Of a stretch of DNA of 64,000 bases, positions 8,387 to 17,431 are shown one piece after another. The notes under the pieces are model-generated. The model was not told where the DNA came from and did not search any database. It saw only the letters and a program-made list of their open reading frames with translations. The position numbers and the translations under genes were made by a program. The DNA lies in contig NZ_JAQFWW010000001.1 in NCBI RefSeq assembly GCF_027706145.1, positions 1,318,873 to 1,382,872 on the forward strand. The letters are read 5' to 3'. Positions within the stretch are counted from its first letter, which is position 1; every line of letters starts with the position of its first letter. The DNA is from Bacillus changyiensis (GTDB lineage Bacteria > Bacillota > Bacilli > Bacillales > Bacillaceae).

Positions 8387-10397
8387 CTTTAATCGGAAGT
8401 TCTAACTTAACTTGTGTACCTTTTCCTTCCTCACTTTGAAAATGAATATGTCCTCCATGGTTCTCAATAATTTTAAAAGTAACCATTAAACCAAGACCTG
8501 TTCCTTTGTCCTTTGTTGTGTAAAATGGTTCTCCCAGTTTTTTAAGCACTTCTTTCGGGATTCCTTTTCCTTGATCATTAAAGATAATCACTACTTTGCC
8601 ATTTTCCTGATATGATTGGATTGAGATGACACCTTCAGTATGTTCCATTGCCTCAAACGCATTTTTTAAAATGTTAAGAAACACCTGCTTTAGTTCATTT
8701 GAAACAGCATGAATTCCGGGAAGTTTCTCACATAACGTTTTCTTAATTTGCACATTTTTAAGAGACGCCTGGGATTCCAAAATCATACAAACATCTTCAA
8801 TAATTGTATTCACTTGTACCAAATCAAAAGTAGCTGATTTCGTTTTTGCTAAAACAAGAAATTCATTGATAATTGATTCCAACCTAATAAATTCAGACAT
8901 CATGACTTCCGCATAATCTTTCTGATATTTTTTGGATTGAATCATAAGCTGTAAAAAGCCTTTTAAAGATGTAAGCGGATTGCGAATTTCATGGGCAATG
9001 CCTGCAGCAAGTTGCCCAATAGCTGATAACATCTCCGATTTCATTAACATTTTTTCAGAACGTTTCTGATTTGTAATGTCTTCTGAAATTCTCATCACCT
9101 GTTGAACGATCCCCGTATGATCTTCCACAGGAATCAGTGAAACTTGTTCCCACTTGTCAACTCCTTCATCATCCTGGTAATGGAGCTCACCTGACCAGGC
9201 TTTATTCTTTACAACATCTTCCCAATGAACGGATAGTTCACTGCAAACACGATGTTTTTCATTGAATGTAAATACGTTTTCACCAATAATTTCAAACTCT
9301 TCTTTGCCAATCATCTCACAAAAACGTTTATTTACATATTGGACATTCCCGCTAGTGGAAGCAATTAAAATATTTGTCGGACTCTGATCCACCACTTGTG
9401 AGCTAATGCGTAAAGCTTCATTTGTCATTTTTAACTCAGTCATATTAAAAAACGTGACAATAATTCCTTTTATGACATCATTAGTATCGTATGGTGTCAT
9501 TTCGACAGCATACCAATCACCGTTTAATGACTCAAGTTCCTTATGTACAGTTTCTCTTCCACAAAGTACCCTTTTTAAATCTTGAACAAATTCGTCATGC
9601 TTGAGACGGCTTGTTAATACATGAATTGATCCAGCAATTTCTGATTTCTTTAGTCGAAAAAGCTTTGTTGCCTCTGGTGTTAAATATTTCATATTCAAAT
9701 GTTGATCCAAAAATACGGCTGCAACGTTTGTATGATCCAAAAGGCTGTACATATCACTTTTAATTTCAGTTAATTCGCCAATTTTTTTTTCGAATTTCTC
9801 ATTGATTGTCCTTAATTCCCTGTTTGACCGAAGGAGTTGCTGATTTTTACGGGTGAGCTTTTGATTAGATACTTCAAGTTCCTTTATCTTCCGGCAAAGG
9901 GATTGAATTGTATCATTCGTTTGACTAACGCTATTTTCAGATAGGAGCAACCTTTTTTCTTCAGCTTTTTGTTTATTTTCAATAAAAAGCACATAAAGTT
10001 TTTGATATTGACGAAGAAAACGGATTAGTTTTAAATTAATCAAAAAAAGCTTTCCCCCTAAATAAACGGGTAGATTTTTAAATACAACTTCTCTTTTTCC
10101 ATTTCTTAATCGCTGTAAAGCTGTGTTGATAGGAAAAGACAAACCAGAAGGGAAAATATGATCTATGTTTCCTTTTTGGTTCTTTAAATATTGACCGGCA
10201 TTTTTTGAGGAAGTGACAATTTCCCCCTTATCATTCAAGATCAGACACGGAAATAAATATTGATCAACTAACGAGAGATAGATGTCATCCATTTTATACC
10301 ATTCACTTAGTTGATGGATTTTTTTGTACGCATCCGATTTTACATTTTGAGTAAATAATTCTGACATTTTTTCAATCATTTCACTTGAGACCAGCAT
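8382..10397 (-). CDS. Soluble PAS-domain sensor histidine kinase (sporulation-kinase-like)
   Basis: A 671-residue cytoplasmic histidine kinase without membrane helices. It has an N-terminal sensor region, a long coiled coil (about residues 145-215), PAS domains at about 215-325 and 330-445, then HisKA with the phosphorylated His469 in AAGIAHEIRNPLTSLKGF and a HATPase domain with N579 (ILKNAFEAM), DQGKGIP and GTGLGLMV. The dimerisation helix closely resembles Bacillus KinA/KinC/KinE-type kinases that feed the Spo0F-Spo0B-Spo0A phosphorelay. No response regulator is adjacent, which also fits an orphan phosphorelay kinase. The start ATG at 10397 follows AAAGGAGG. Which Kin protein it corresponds to is not clear. 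Confidence 0.85.
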   Translation of the reverse strand: MLVSSEMIEKMSELFTQNVKSDAYKKIHQLSEWYKMDDIYLSLVDQYLFPCLILNDKGEIVTSSKNAGQYLKNQKGNIDHIFPSGLSFPINTALQRLRNGKREVVFKNLPVYLGGKLFLINLKLIRFLRQYQKLYVLFIENKQKAEEKRLLLSENSVSQTNDTIQSLCRKIKELEVSNQKLTRKNQQLLRSNRELRTINEKFEKKIGELTEIKSDMYSLLDHTNVAAVFLDQHLNMKYLTPEATKLFRLKKSEIAGSIHVLTSRLKHDEFVQDLKRVLCGRETVHKELESLNGDWYAVEMTPYDTNDVIKGIIVTFFNMTELKMTNEALRISSQVVDQSPTNILIASTSGNVQYVNKRFCEMIGKEEFEIIGENVFTFNEKHRVCSELSVHWEDVVKNKAWSGELHYQDDEGVDKWEQVSLIPVEDHTGIVQQVMRISEDITNQKRSEKMLMKSEMLSAIGQLAAGIAHEIRNPLTSLKGFLQLMIQSKKYQKDYAEVMMSEFIRLESIINEFLVLAKTKSATFDLVQVNTIIEDVCMILESQASLKNVQIKKTLCEKLPGIHAVSNELKQVFLNILKNAFEAMEHTEGVISIQSYQENGKVVIIFNDQGKGIPKEVLKKLGEPFYTTKDKGTGLGLMVTFKIIENHGGHIHFQSEEGKGTQVKLELPIKE

Positions 10398-10731
10398 AAA
10401 AATCCTCCTTTTCCAAGTGCAAAATTCAAAAGTGGAAACACCTACTACTATTCACAAAATATAGATGGGATCGACGGCTAATAGATTCTGGAGGAAGAGT
10501 CTTTCACAGGTCACGCAGAGGCAACAAAATATGCTAACAAAGTATACCTATCCTTCAACATCCTTCCACCGCCCTGCTTTCCATTTTTTCTTTTCATTCT
10601 CCCAAGAGCTCGGCACCGACAGATATGTATAATAGAAAAAACAAGGCCAAAAATATGAAGGATATCTAACTAGGTATTCGACGGATGATATAAAATCCCT
10701 TTAAATACAATTTTATTGATCGGTTCTTTTT
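10398..10731. other. Intergenic stretch without a recognisable gene
   Basis: About 330 bases separate the kinase from the yhcQ promoter. Both strands are broken by stops, and I see no conserved motif. It must hold the kinase promoter, but no clear -35/-10 pair stands out. Confidence 0.4.
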
Positions 10732-10760
10732 TGAATAAAAACATACAGGTAAACAAAATA
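10732..10760 (+). promoter_or_regulatory. Possible forespore sigma-G/F promoter of yhcQ
   Basis: TGAATA at 10732-10737 and CAAAATA at 10754-10760 are 16 bases apart and resemble the sigma-G/F pattern (GNATR, CATNNTA) with one mismatch in the -10. It lies 34 bases before the yhcQ start. Expression of a CotF-family protein in the forespore would fit. Confidence 0.4.
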
Positions 10761-10794
10761 TAATGGTTGAACCAAATTGAAGGAGGATATGTGA

Positions 10795-11454
10795 ATGGAT
10801 CAACAAAATCAACAAAAAGTGCAAATAAATCAAGGTAATGAAGCATTACAACATTTGAACCATGGCGGTCATGAAGTTTTTGACATGCATGAAGTATTGT
10901 CAGGAATGATTGGTATTCTTGATCAATATTTAATGTTTAGTCAGCAAATTCAAGACCCTGAGTTGCTCGGTATATTGGATAGACAACGTCAATTTATTAT
11001 CTCACAGTACAATATTACAACAGAGTGTTTCCGTACCGGGCGAAAGCCTAGCCAAGAAACAGCAACTTATATGATGAAAGAAGACAGGGAATTTGTATAC
11101 GGTTTAAAACAATCCCAACCTAAGAAACCAAATCAAGCAGTGACAGGTATTGATGATGCATGTATTAGCAGCTACATGCTTTCATTAGTTAAAACTGGAG
11201 CTTCTTCTCTTGCTATGGCAGCTCCTGAGGTAACAAATCCTGTCTGTCGAAGAGTGTTGGCCGATCAAATTCCAAACTATATCGAAATGGCTTATGAAAT
11301 TTTTCTTTACCAAAACAAACGAGGCTATTACCAAGTTCCACAGCTTTCTTCACGGGACATGGAAATCATGCTTTCCACTTTTGCACCGGCAGTGGGGCAA
11401 CCGCAAACACAAATCCCGATAAACAAAGGAATGGGCCAAGGACCTATTCATTAA
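10795..11454 (+). CDS. yhcQ: CotF-family spore protein YhcQ
   Basis: A 219-residue protein matching B. subtilis YhcQ, a spore protein of the coat-F (CotF) family. A Gln/Asn-rich N-terminus precedes LNHGGHEVFDMHEVLSGMIGILDQYLMFSQQIQDPELL and the conserved CotF segment ISSYMLSLVKTGASSLAMAAPEVTNPVCRRVLADQIPNYIEMAYEIFLYQN. It is helical, with no signal peptide. Start ATG 10795 follows AAGGAGG by 8 bases. A forespore-type promoter is possible upstream and a strong terminator follows, so it is monocistronic. The exact role in the spore is not established; location in the spore is inferred from the family. Confidence 0.9.
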   Translation: MDQQNQQKVQINQGNEALQHLNHGGHEVFDMHEVLSGMIGILDQYLMFSQQIQDPELLGILDRQRQFIISQYNITTECFRTGRKPSQETATYMMKEDREFVYGLKQSQPKKPNQAVTGIDDACISSYMLSLVKTGASSLAMAAPEVTNPVCRRVLADQIPNYIEMAYEIFLYQNKRGYYQVPQLSSRDMEIMLSTFAPAVGQPQTQIPINKGMGQGPIH

Positions 11455-11461
11455 CTAAGTT

Positions 11462-11504
11462 AAACGGCATTGAAGGAATAAATCCTCCAATGCCGTTTTT
11501 TTCA
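11462..11504 (+). terminator. Rho-independent terminator of yhcQ
   Basis: An 11-bp stem (AAACGGCATTG / CAATGCCGTTT) followed by a T-run begins 8 bases after the yhcQ stop. Confidence 0.85.
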
Positions 11505-11521
11505 TTATTTTAATCAAAATG

Positions 11522-11545
11522 AAAAGCCGCAAATGCGGCCTTTTT
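11522..11545 (-). terminator. Rho-independent terminator of yhcN
   Basis: GCCGCA / TGCGGC (11526-11539), flanked by AAAA and TTTTTT, lies just past the yhcN stop on the minus strand. The symmetrical flanks would also work in the plus direction. Confidence 0.75.
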
Positions 11546-11548
11546 TCT

Positions 11549-12130
11549 TTATCTTTGTTGAGGGAATATTCTGTTGATTGTTTCTCCAAATTCATCAAAA
11601 ATACCTTCAATTGGTTCACCATTTTGAATCCTATCTCCATAATTTCTCATCCGGTCAACAAAATCTGGGTTTGCCGAAACAAATACATTGTTTATGTCTT
11701 TATCAGTTCTTTTTACTTTATTGGAGATTTTCTTTTTTAGATCTCCGGTTACATCACCTTTCGGATTACCTTTTAAAACAACGGCTACATAAGCATTTCG
11801 ATTGGTAACAATAACATTGGCATGTCTGACTTCTTTTAAGTCTGTGACTTTATCAGCGACTTTGTCTGCAACATCCATATTATTGTTGTTATTGTTTATA
11901 TTTCGATCAGGATTTCTATATGTGACATCCATTCTGTCATCTCTATTGATCCGTTCGCTTACATTTGTTCCATCATTTATATTATTTCTGTCATTTCTGT
12001 CCGTTACATTTTGTAGCACGTCATTTTGATCCCGGCGCTCATTTTCTCCTTGATTGGCCATTCCACAACCTGCGGTGAACAATAAAGGGAAAAGAAAAGC
12101 AGTAATTGCACCTTTTTTCTTATTGAACAT
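11549..12130 (-). CDS. yhcN: YhcN/YlaJ-family spore lipoprotein
   Basis: A 193-residue sporulation lipoprotein. The N-terminus is a type II signal peptide (KKK, hydrophobic core, lipobox FTAGC with the lipidated Cys near residue 22), so it should be anchored in a membrane. A low-complexity Asn/Arg/Asp-rich linker (about residues 25-85) leads to the YhcN/YlaJ domain: ADKVTDLKEVRHANVIVTNRNAYVAVVLKG ... VFVSANPDFVDRMRNYGDRI. Such proteins sit in the spore inner membrane and affect germination. Start ATG 12130 follows AAAGGAGG. It has its own terminator and is convergent with yhcQ, as in B. subtilis. Confidence 0.9.
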   Translation of the reverse strand: MFNKKKGAITAFLFPLLFTAGCGMANQGENERRDQNDVLQNVTDRNDRNNINDGTNVSERINRDDRMDVTYRNPDRNINNNNNNMDVADKVADKVTDLKEVRHANVIVTNRNAYVAVVLKGNPKGDVTGDLKKKISNKVKRTDKDINNVFVSANPDFVDRMRNYGDRIQNGEPIEGIFDEFGETINRIFPQQR

Positions 12131-12253
12131 TTCATATTTCCTCCTTTAATCATTTACGTATAGGTTTTTCTTTTACATTTGATTTATTCACCCAAGGAAA
12201 ATCCAGTTTCTGTTATGATAAATATGACATAATATTACCGGGGGTGCTAGAAA

Positions 12254-14068
12254 ATGACATTATCAAACACTTTTTCAAAAGCAAAAAAAATGTTTTACGT
12301 TTTGCAAATAACAGATTTTTGTGTCCATCCTGATGAAACACAACTTGTCTTTAACACGAATCTAAGCGGTCAACCAAACATATGGGCAATGGATCTTTCA
12401 AAGCCATATCCTTATCAACTCACTTTTTTTAATCAAAACTGCAATGGAATGACCTACAGTAAAGACGGTTCATTCATATTTGCCGGATTTGATCAGGACG
12501 GAAATGAACAACATCGTTTATATCAGTTTTCCTCCTCAGGAGGAGAACCACAATTATTAAACGGAAATCAACAAGACCGCCACTTCCAACCGAACATCGT
12601 CAATCATTCTATTTACTACACGTCTTCCAAAAATAATCCAGTTTTTTTAAATACATATCAATTTGATCTTCTGACAAGGAAAGAAAAGCTTATTTTTACA
12701 GGAAATGATGGGGTGTCACAACTCAGTGATGTAAGTCCGAATGAAAAAGCATTCAGTTTTCATGTTTCGTTTGTCAATAGCCACTCTGTTTGTGTGGTTC
12801 AAACAGCAGACGGACATATAACACCAATCGTCCCCGATCATAAAAAAGCGCATAAGGTCTATGCATCATATTTTGCAACAGATCATATCTTGTATGTCAC
12901 CACGAATTATGATTCAGAGTTTTCATATCTTGCATCATACACGATTTCTTCCAACACCTTTACTCCACTACTCTTTATAAACGAAACAGACTTGACTTCG
13001 ATACATGCTGATCCAAATGGAAAGTACCTATACTTAATTGGAAAAAAGGGTATTAAAGATATCATTTATCAATATGAGATTCGAACAGGAGAGGCAAGAA
13101 CGATATGTTGCCCATGTTCATCTGTTAAAAAAGTGTGCTGTACAAAGTCAGGCGCCCTTTATTTGCTCGGTTCAACACCAAGAAAACCAGATAATATTTA
13201 CGTAAAAAAGGATAACCAAACTGAATGGCGCCAATTAACAAAACATGATGTTCCCGGTTTTTCTGAAGAGGAACTTACTGATCCAGAGGTGATCACTTAT
13301 CGTTCTTTTGATGGACGGACAATCGAGGGTTTGTTGTATAAACCTAGTCACAATGAAGCAAATGGTTGGACAATCATTTGGCCGCATGGTGGGCCTCAGT
13401 ATGCCGAACAATTAAAGTTTTATGACATCTTTCAAATCGCAACTAAAATGGGCTACCAAGTGTTTTCACCAAATTTTCGGGGGTCAGAAAATTATGGCTA
13501 CACATTTTACAAAATGGTTGAACGAGATTGGGGGGATGGACCACGCCTAGATATGATTTCGGGAATTGATTGGCTGATTGATCAAAAGATCGCTGATCGT
13601 GAAAAACTGTTTCTATTAGGCGGTAGTTATGGTGGGTACATGGCTCTTTTATTACATGGAAGGCATCCTGAGTATTTTCAAGCTGTCGTTGATATTTGCG
13701 GTGTTAGCAACTTGTTTACATTTGTTAAATCAGTTCCTGAATTTTGGCGACCGCACACAGAAAAATGGGTCGGTCATCCAGACAGGGATCGAATAAAAAT
13801 GACAGCCGATTCTCCAATTACCTATTTAAAACAGATGACACGACCAATGTTAGTTGTTCAAGGTAAAAATGATCCCCGTGTTGTAAAAGAGGAATCCGAT
13901 CAAGTCATTGATCAGTTGAAAAAGTGGGGAAGAGAGATTGAATATCTCGTCATGGAAGATGAAGGGCATGGTTTTTCAAAAAGGGAAAGTAAAGTCAATG
14001 CTTACACGGCCATTTTCAGTTTTTTTGAAAAGCACCGCTTAAAATCTCCTGTTAGAAGTGAAGAATAA
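12254..14068 (+). CDS. S9-family peptidase (prolyl oligopeptidase type)
   Basis: A 604-residue cytoplasmic serine peptidase. The first ~340 residues form a beta-propeller that filters substrates; the last ~250 are an alpha/beta-hydrolase domain. The catalytic triad is Ser in LGGSYGGYMA (near 458), Asp in QGKNDPRV (near 539) and His in DEGHGF (near 571). WPHGGPQYAE and SPNFRGSENYG are oxyanion-side motifs of acylaminoacyl-peptidase/dipeptidyl-peptidase-like members. No signal peptide is present. GGGGGTG precedes the ATG. It probably cleaves short peptides; the exact specificity is not readable. It lies between yhcN and yhcM, where B. subtilis has other genes, so it is a local insertion. Confidence 0.88.
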   Translation: MTLSNTFSKAKKMFYVLQITDFCVHPDETQLVFNTNLSGQPNIWAMDLSKPYPYQLTFFNQNCNGMTYSKDGSFIFAGFDQDGNEQHRLYQFSSSGGEPQLLNGNQQDRHFQPNIVNHSIYYTSSKNNPVFLNTYQFDLLTRKEKLIFTGNDGVSQLSDVSPNEKAFSFHVSFVNSHSVCVVQTADGHITPIVPDHKKAHKVYASYFATDHILYVTTNYDSEFSYLASYTISSNTFTPLLFINETDLTSIHADPNGKYLYLIGKKGIKDIIYQYEIRTGEARTICCPCSSVKKVCCTKSGALYLLGSTPRKPDNIYVKKDNQTEWRQLTKHDVPGFSEEELTDPEVITYRSFDGRTIEGLLYKPSHNEANGWTIIWPHGGPQYAEQLKFYDIFQIATKMGYQVFSPNFRGSENYGYTFYKMVERDWGDGPRLDMISGIDWLIDQKIADREKLFLLGGSYGGYMALLLHGRHPEYFQAVVDICGVSNLFTFVKSVPEFWRPHTEKWVGHPDRDRIKMTADSPITYLKQMTRPMLVVQGKNDPRVVKEESDQVIDQLKKWGREIEYLVMEDEGHGFSKRESKVNAYTAIFSFFEKHRLKSPVRSEE

Positions 14069-14115
14069 AACAAACTTACCCAGGGCAAAGTATAAGTAAA
14101 AAGGAGGTTGATCCT

Positions 14116-14415
14116 TTGTTTAGAAGAAGAACTGGTATTCATCCAGCTGTATTAATCGTTGGTTCTGCTGCTATATCTGCGGCCTTCTCACCAGAAATTC
14201 GCAAACGTGTGATGAAGATGTTTACAATGAGAACACAGGATGGATTGTTAAATCCAGCAGAACTGTTTAAACAAGCATTTACGACAAGAGAAAAAGGACA
14301 GACTGAGCAAAATCAAACACATTCAAATGATAAGAGCCAGCAGCATACACATACGACAACAAATTACAATGAAGCTGAAGAACTACTGGACAATATTGAT
14401 CGAAACACGTATTAG
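14116..14415 (+). CDS. yhcM: YhcM-like small protein of unknown function
   Basis: A 99-residue protein starting at TTG 14116 behind AAAGGAGGTTGATC. The start (FRRRTGIHPAVLIVGSAAISAAFSPEIRKRV) resembles B. subtilis YhcM, and a Gln/His/Thr-rich hydrophilic tail follows. Residues 10-25 form one short hydrophobic helix that may touch the membrane. The function is unknown. It is shorter than B. subtilis YhcM, mainly in the low-complexity tail. It lies 47 bases after the S9 peptidase gene, without a clear terminator between, so the two may share a transcript. The name rests on the N-terminus and its place next to tcyP (yhcL). Confidence 0.65.
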   Translation: MFRRRTGIHPAVLIVGSAAISAAFSPEIRKRVMKMFTMRTQDGLLNPAELFKQAFTTREKGQTEQNQTHSNDKSQQHTHTTTNYNEAEELLDNIDRNTY

Positions 14416-14445
14416 TGGTAGCTGTCCCAACACCCCTTAAAACAT

Positions 14446-14488
14446 AAAATCTGGTGACTGCCTCGAGCGGTTCACCAGATTTTTGTGT
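14446..14488. terminator. Terminator between yhcM and tcyP
   Basis: A 12-bp perfect stem (AAAATCTGGTGA / TCACCAGATTTT) with a 14-base loop and a T-run on the plus side ends the yhcM transcript; the A-run lets it also serve tcyP from the other side. Confidence 0.8.
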
Positions 14489-14525
14489 GTATGACGGTCA
14501 ATCGCCACCGAGGGTGACCAACCTT

Positions 14526-15911
14526 TTACATTTCAGCTTCAATAATATTTGTATGATCATCATATACATCTGTTTCAAGTTCTTTTGTCAGTTTACTTGT
14601 CACAAGTCCTGAAGTCATACTACCACTAACATTAAGAGCTGTACGTCCCATATCGATAAGCGGTTCGACCGAAATTAATAATCCGGCTAAGGCAACTGGC
14701 ATATTCAAAGCTGATAGTACTAAAAGTGCCGCAAATGTTGCACCACCGCCGACACCTGCTACACCAAAAGAGCTAATTGCGACAATCCCGATGACTGTCA
14801 AGAGAAATGAAGGTTCCAGAGGATTTTGTCCGACAGTCGGTGCGATCATGATCGCCAGCATTGCAGGATAAATCCCGGCACAGCCGTTTTGGCCAATTGA
14901 TAAACCAAATGAGCCAGCAAAGTTGGCAATCCCTTCAGGAACACCCAAACTTCTTTGTGTTTTAATGTTTAGTGGTAAGGCGCCAGCACTTGATCTCGAA
15001 GTAAAAGCGAAGATAAGCACTGGAACAGCCTTTTTCAAATAAGTAACTGGATTTAACCCACTGACCGTAATCAGTAATAGGTGGATACCGAACATCACGA
15101 TCAATGCCACATAAGAGGCGAGAACGAATTTTCCAAGTTTCAAAATACTATCAAGATCACTTGTTGCAATTGTATTGGTCATAATCGCTAACACCCCATA
15201 TGGTGTCAGTCTTAAAATCAATGTCACAACACGCATAATGATTGCGTATACAGCATCAACTATTTTTTTAAAAAGTTCGGCTTGTTCAGGCTGCTTTTTC
15301 TTCACACCAAGATAAGCTATCCCAAGAAAGGCCGCAAAAATAACAACTCCGATCGTAGATGTCGGTCTTGCACCTGTAAAATCCAAAAACGGGTTTCCCG
15401 GTAAGAGTTCAACTACTTGTTGTGGAAGTGTTTTGGCTTCCATATTTGCTGATTTCTGTTTTAATTCTGCACCCCTTGAAAGCTCTGCGTCTCCCTTTTC
15501 AATATGAATCGCTTGAAGATCAAAGCTAAGAGTGGATGCGATTCCCACAGCAGCAGCTACAGCAGTTGTAGCAATAAGCAAACCAATGATAAGACCGCTA
15601 ATTTTTCCAATGCTATGTTTCAGACTAAGCTTTGTAAAAGCACCTAAAATTGAAATAAAAACAAGTGGAATCACAACCATCTGCAAAAATTTCACATAGC
15701 CGTTTCCAAGTATTTGAAACCAATCGGTCGTTTGGATGGTTGTTTCTGAAAAAGCACCATATATAAAATGCATAGTAAAACCAAATACAATTCCGAGTCC
15801 AAGAGCAGTAAATACTCTTTTCGAAAACGAAACATATTTTTTTTGCATGAAATAAAGGAGCACCATCAGAAAGAGCATAATAAAAATATTAATGATCGTA
15901 AAAAAGTTCAT
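14526..15911 (-). CDS. tcyP: Sodium-type L-cystine symporter TcyP
   Basis: A 461-residue membrane transporter of the dicarboxylate/amino-acid:cation symporter (DAACS) family, matching B. subtilis TcyP (YhcL), a high-affinity cystine importer. Clear motifs are AFTSRSSAGALPLN (the serine-rich re-entrant loop), IGQNGCAGIYPAMLA, GVAGVGGGATFAALLVLSA and SVEPLIDMGRTALNVSGSM. Eight to ten hydrophobic segments are visible. The start is ATG 15911 (MNFFTIINI) behind GAAGGGGGC; the frame extends 10 residues further without family support. A CymR-like box lies 48 bases upstream, fitting repression when cysteine is plentiful. Confidence 0.93.
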   Translation of the reverse strand: MNFFTIINIFIMLFLMVLLYFMQKKYVSFSKRVFTALGLGIVFGFTMHFIYGAFSETTIQTTDWFQILGNGYVKFLQMVVIPLVFISILGAFTKLSLKHSIGKISGLIIGLLIATTAVAAAVGIASTLSFDLQAIHIEKGDAELSRGAELKQKSANMEAKTLPQQVVELLPGNPFLDFTGARPTSTIGVVIFAAFLGIAYLGVKKKQPEQAELFKKIVDAVYAIIMRVVTLILRLTPYGVLAIMTNTIATSDLDSILKLGKFVLASYVALIVMFGIHLLLITVSGLNPVTYLKKAVPVLIFAFTSRSSAGALPLNIKTQRSLGVPEGIANFAGSFGLSIGQNGCAGIYPAMLAIMIAPTVGQNPLEPSFLLTVIGIVAISSFGVAGVGGGATFAALLVLSALNMPVALAGLLISVEPLIDMGRTALNVSGSMTSGLVTSKLTKELETDVYDDHTNIIEAEM

Positions 15912-15958
15912 CACATAAAAGCCCCCTTCATTTTGATACATTAGAAAATATAATACAA

Positions 15959-15985
15959 TAAAACCAATCGGTCAAGTAGGAATTA
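15959..15985 (-). promoter_or_regulatory. CymR-like operator upstream of tcyP
   Basis: A 27-base site agrees with both ends of the B. subtilis CymR consensus: TAAAACC at the left and TAGGAATTA at the right, with the correct total length but weak agreement in the centre. CymR represses sulphur-uptake genes including tcyP, so the place is right. Confidence 0.5.
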
Positions 15986-16049
15986 GCGCTAAATTTTTTC
16001 AAAAAAATTTTGATTTAAGGTTGTAATTTTGCTTAAACACTGGTAAAGT

Positions 16050-16373
<324 letters not shown>

Positions 16374-16396
16374 TTGAAGAGCACAGCTCTTAACGG

Positions 16397-16426
16397 GACT
16401 GCTGATTTTTAATCAGCAGTCTTTTT
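16397..16426 (+). terminator. Rho-independent terminator of cspB
   Basis: GACTGCTGATT / AATCAGCAGTC (11-bp stem, 3-base loop) followed by TTTTTG. Confidence 0.9.
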
Positions 16427-16440
16427 GTTATGTCCAACAT

Positions 16441-16492
16441 AAAAAGAGCCTCCAAAAAGTCAAAAATACTAACTTTTTGGACAGCCCCTAAA
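16441..16492 (-). terminator. Terminator of the yhcE-I operon (GGGGCTGTC family, copy A)
   Basis: Read on the minus strand after the yhcI stop: AGGGGCTGTCCAAAAAGT, an 11-base loop, ACTTTTTGGAGGCTC and TTTTTATG. It belongs to a group of similar terminators seen in this window (also near 29300, 33320 and 42100). Confidence 0.75.
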
Positions 16493-16501
16493 AAACAACT
16501 C

Positions 16502-17431
16502 CTATGAAGCAATATCCCTTTTGCTAAACACTGTGAATGCCAACAAATGAAAGATAACAAAATAGATCACCAAGATGGTCACGGAAAAGCCGAGTGTCAT
16601 TCCTTCAGGCGGAGTTCCGTTAATGTACATCATCAAATCTGTGTTGGCAAACAAAAAATATTTTCCCCAGTCAAAGTGCATTAACAACGGTGTAATCAAC
16701 TTACCCGAGAATAAGAGAAACATCGAAATCCCAACAGCAAGTAAACTGTTTCTAAATACCGCTGAAATCATAAATGCCATTGTCGCCAACATCAGAATCA
16801 CAATCGAATTGAAAAGATAGTATTGGATGAGATAAAATAATATATTTTGCTCTTTTACACTACCATTAACATAAGTAAGATGAGCTTCAGATCCATCACC
16901 AGTCCCAAAGAACACTAGACCTATAATTCCTGATGCGATAAATAAAAATAAAAGTAAACTTATAGAAAACAACAGCAAAGTCAAATATTTCGATAATAGA
17001 ATTTTAAAGCGGCTGATCGGACGAATCACTAGAAGTTTAATGGTTCCCCAGTTAAATTCACTGGCAACAATTCCACCTGCAATTGTGATCACAAATAAGC
17101 CAATTAGTTGTATCAAACCTCCGTTATCATCAATAAACTTCCACATTGAGTAGCCATTTGATATATCATGTTTAATGTGATATTCATTGAGGGCAATTGA
17201 TTCCTTATATTGTTCTTTCATATAAGCCATTTCGGGCTTTTTAAGGTCTTTTTTCATTTCTTCATTTTGTTGAATTAATTCCTTTTTCCAATCAGGACTC
17301 GCTTCACCGATTCCTTGAGCTTTTACAATGAATCCACCGGCGATGATTGCAAGCAGCAAAAAACCGATCATGACATATGTACCTTTTCGACTAAATATTT
17401 TAATCCATTCATTATAGATGAGTTTAAGCAA
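16502..17431 (-). CDS. yhcI: ABC-2 type transporter permease YhcI
   Basis: A 309-residue ABC-2 permease with about six membrane helices: one at residues 18-35, a large extracytoplasmic loop rich in charged residues (about 40-100), then a block of five helices to the C-terminus. It pairs with the ATPase YhcH, whose 3' end it overlaps by 8 bases (translational coupling). The start ATG 17431 lies inside the yhcH end. The substrate is unknown; YtrA-type GntR regulation upstream suggests induction by cell-envelope stress or peptide antibiotics, as for other such Bacillus operons. It is the last gene before the operon terminator. Confidence 0.85.
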   Translation of the reverse strand: MLKLIYNEWIKIFSRKGTYVMIGFLLLAIIAGGFIVKAQGIGEASPDWKKELIQQNEEMKKDLKKPEMAYMKEQYKESIALNEYHIKHDISNGYSMWKFIDDNGGLIQLIGLFVITIAGGIVASEFNWGTIKLLVIRPISRFKILLSKYLTLLLFSISLLLFLFIASGIIGLVFFGTGDGSEAHLTYVNGSVKEQNILFYLIQYYLFNSIVILMLATMAFMISAVFRNSLLAVGISMFLLFSGKLITPLLMHFDWGKYFLFANTDLMMYINGTPPEGMTLGFSVTILVIYFVIFHLLAFTVFSKRDIAS

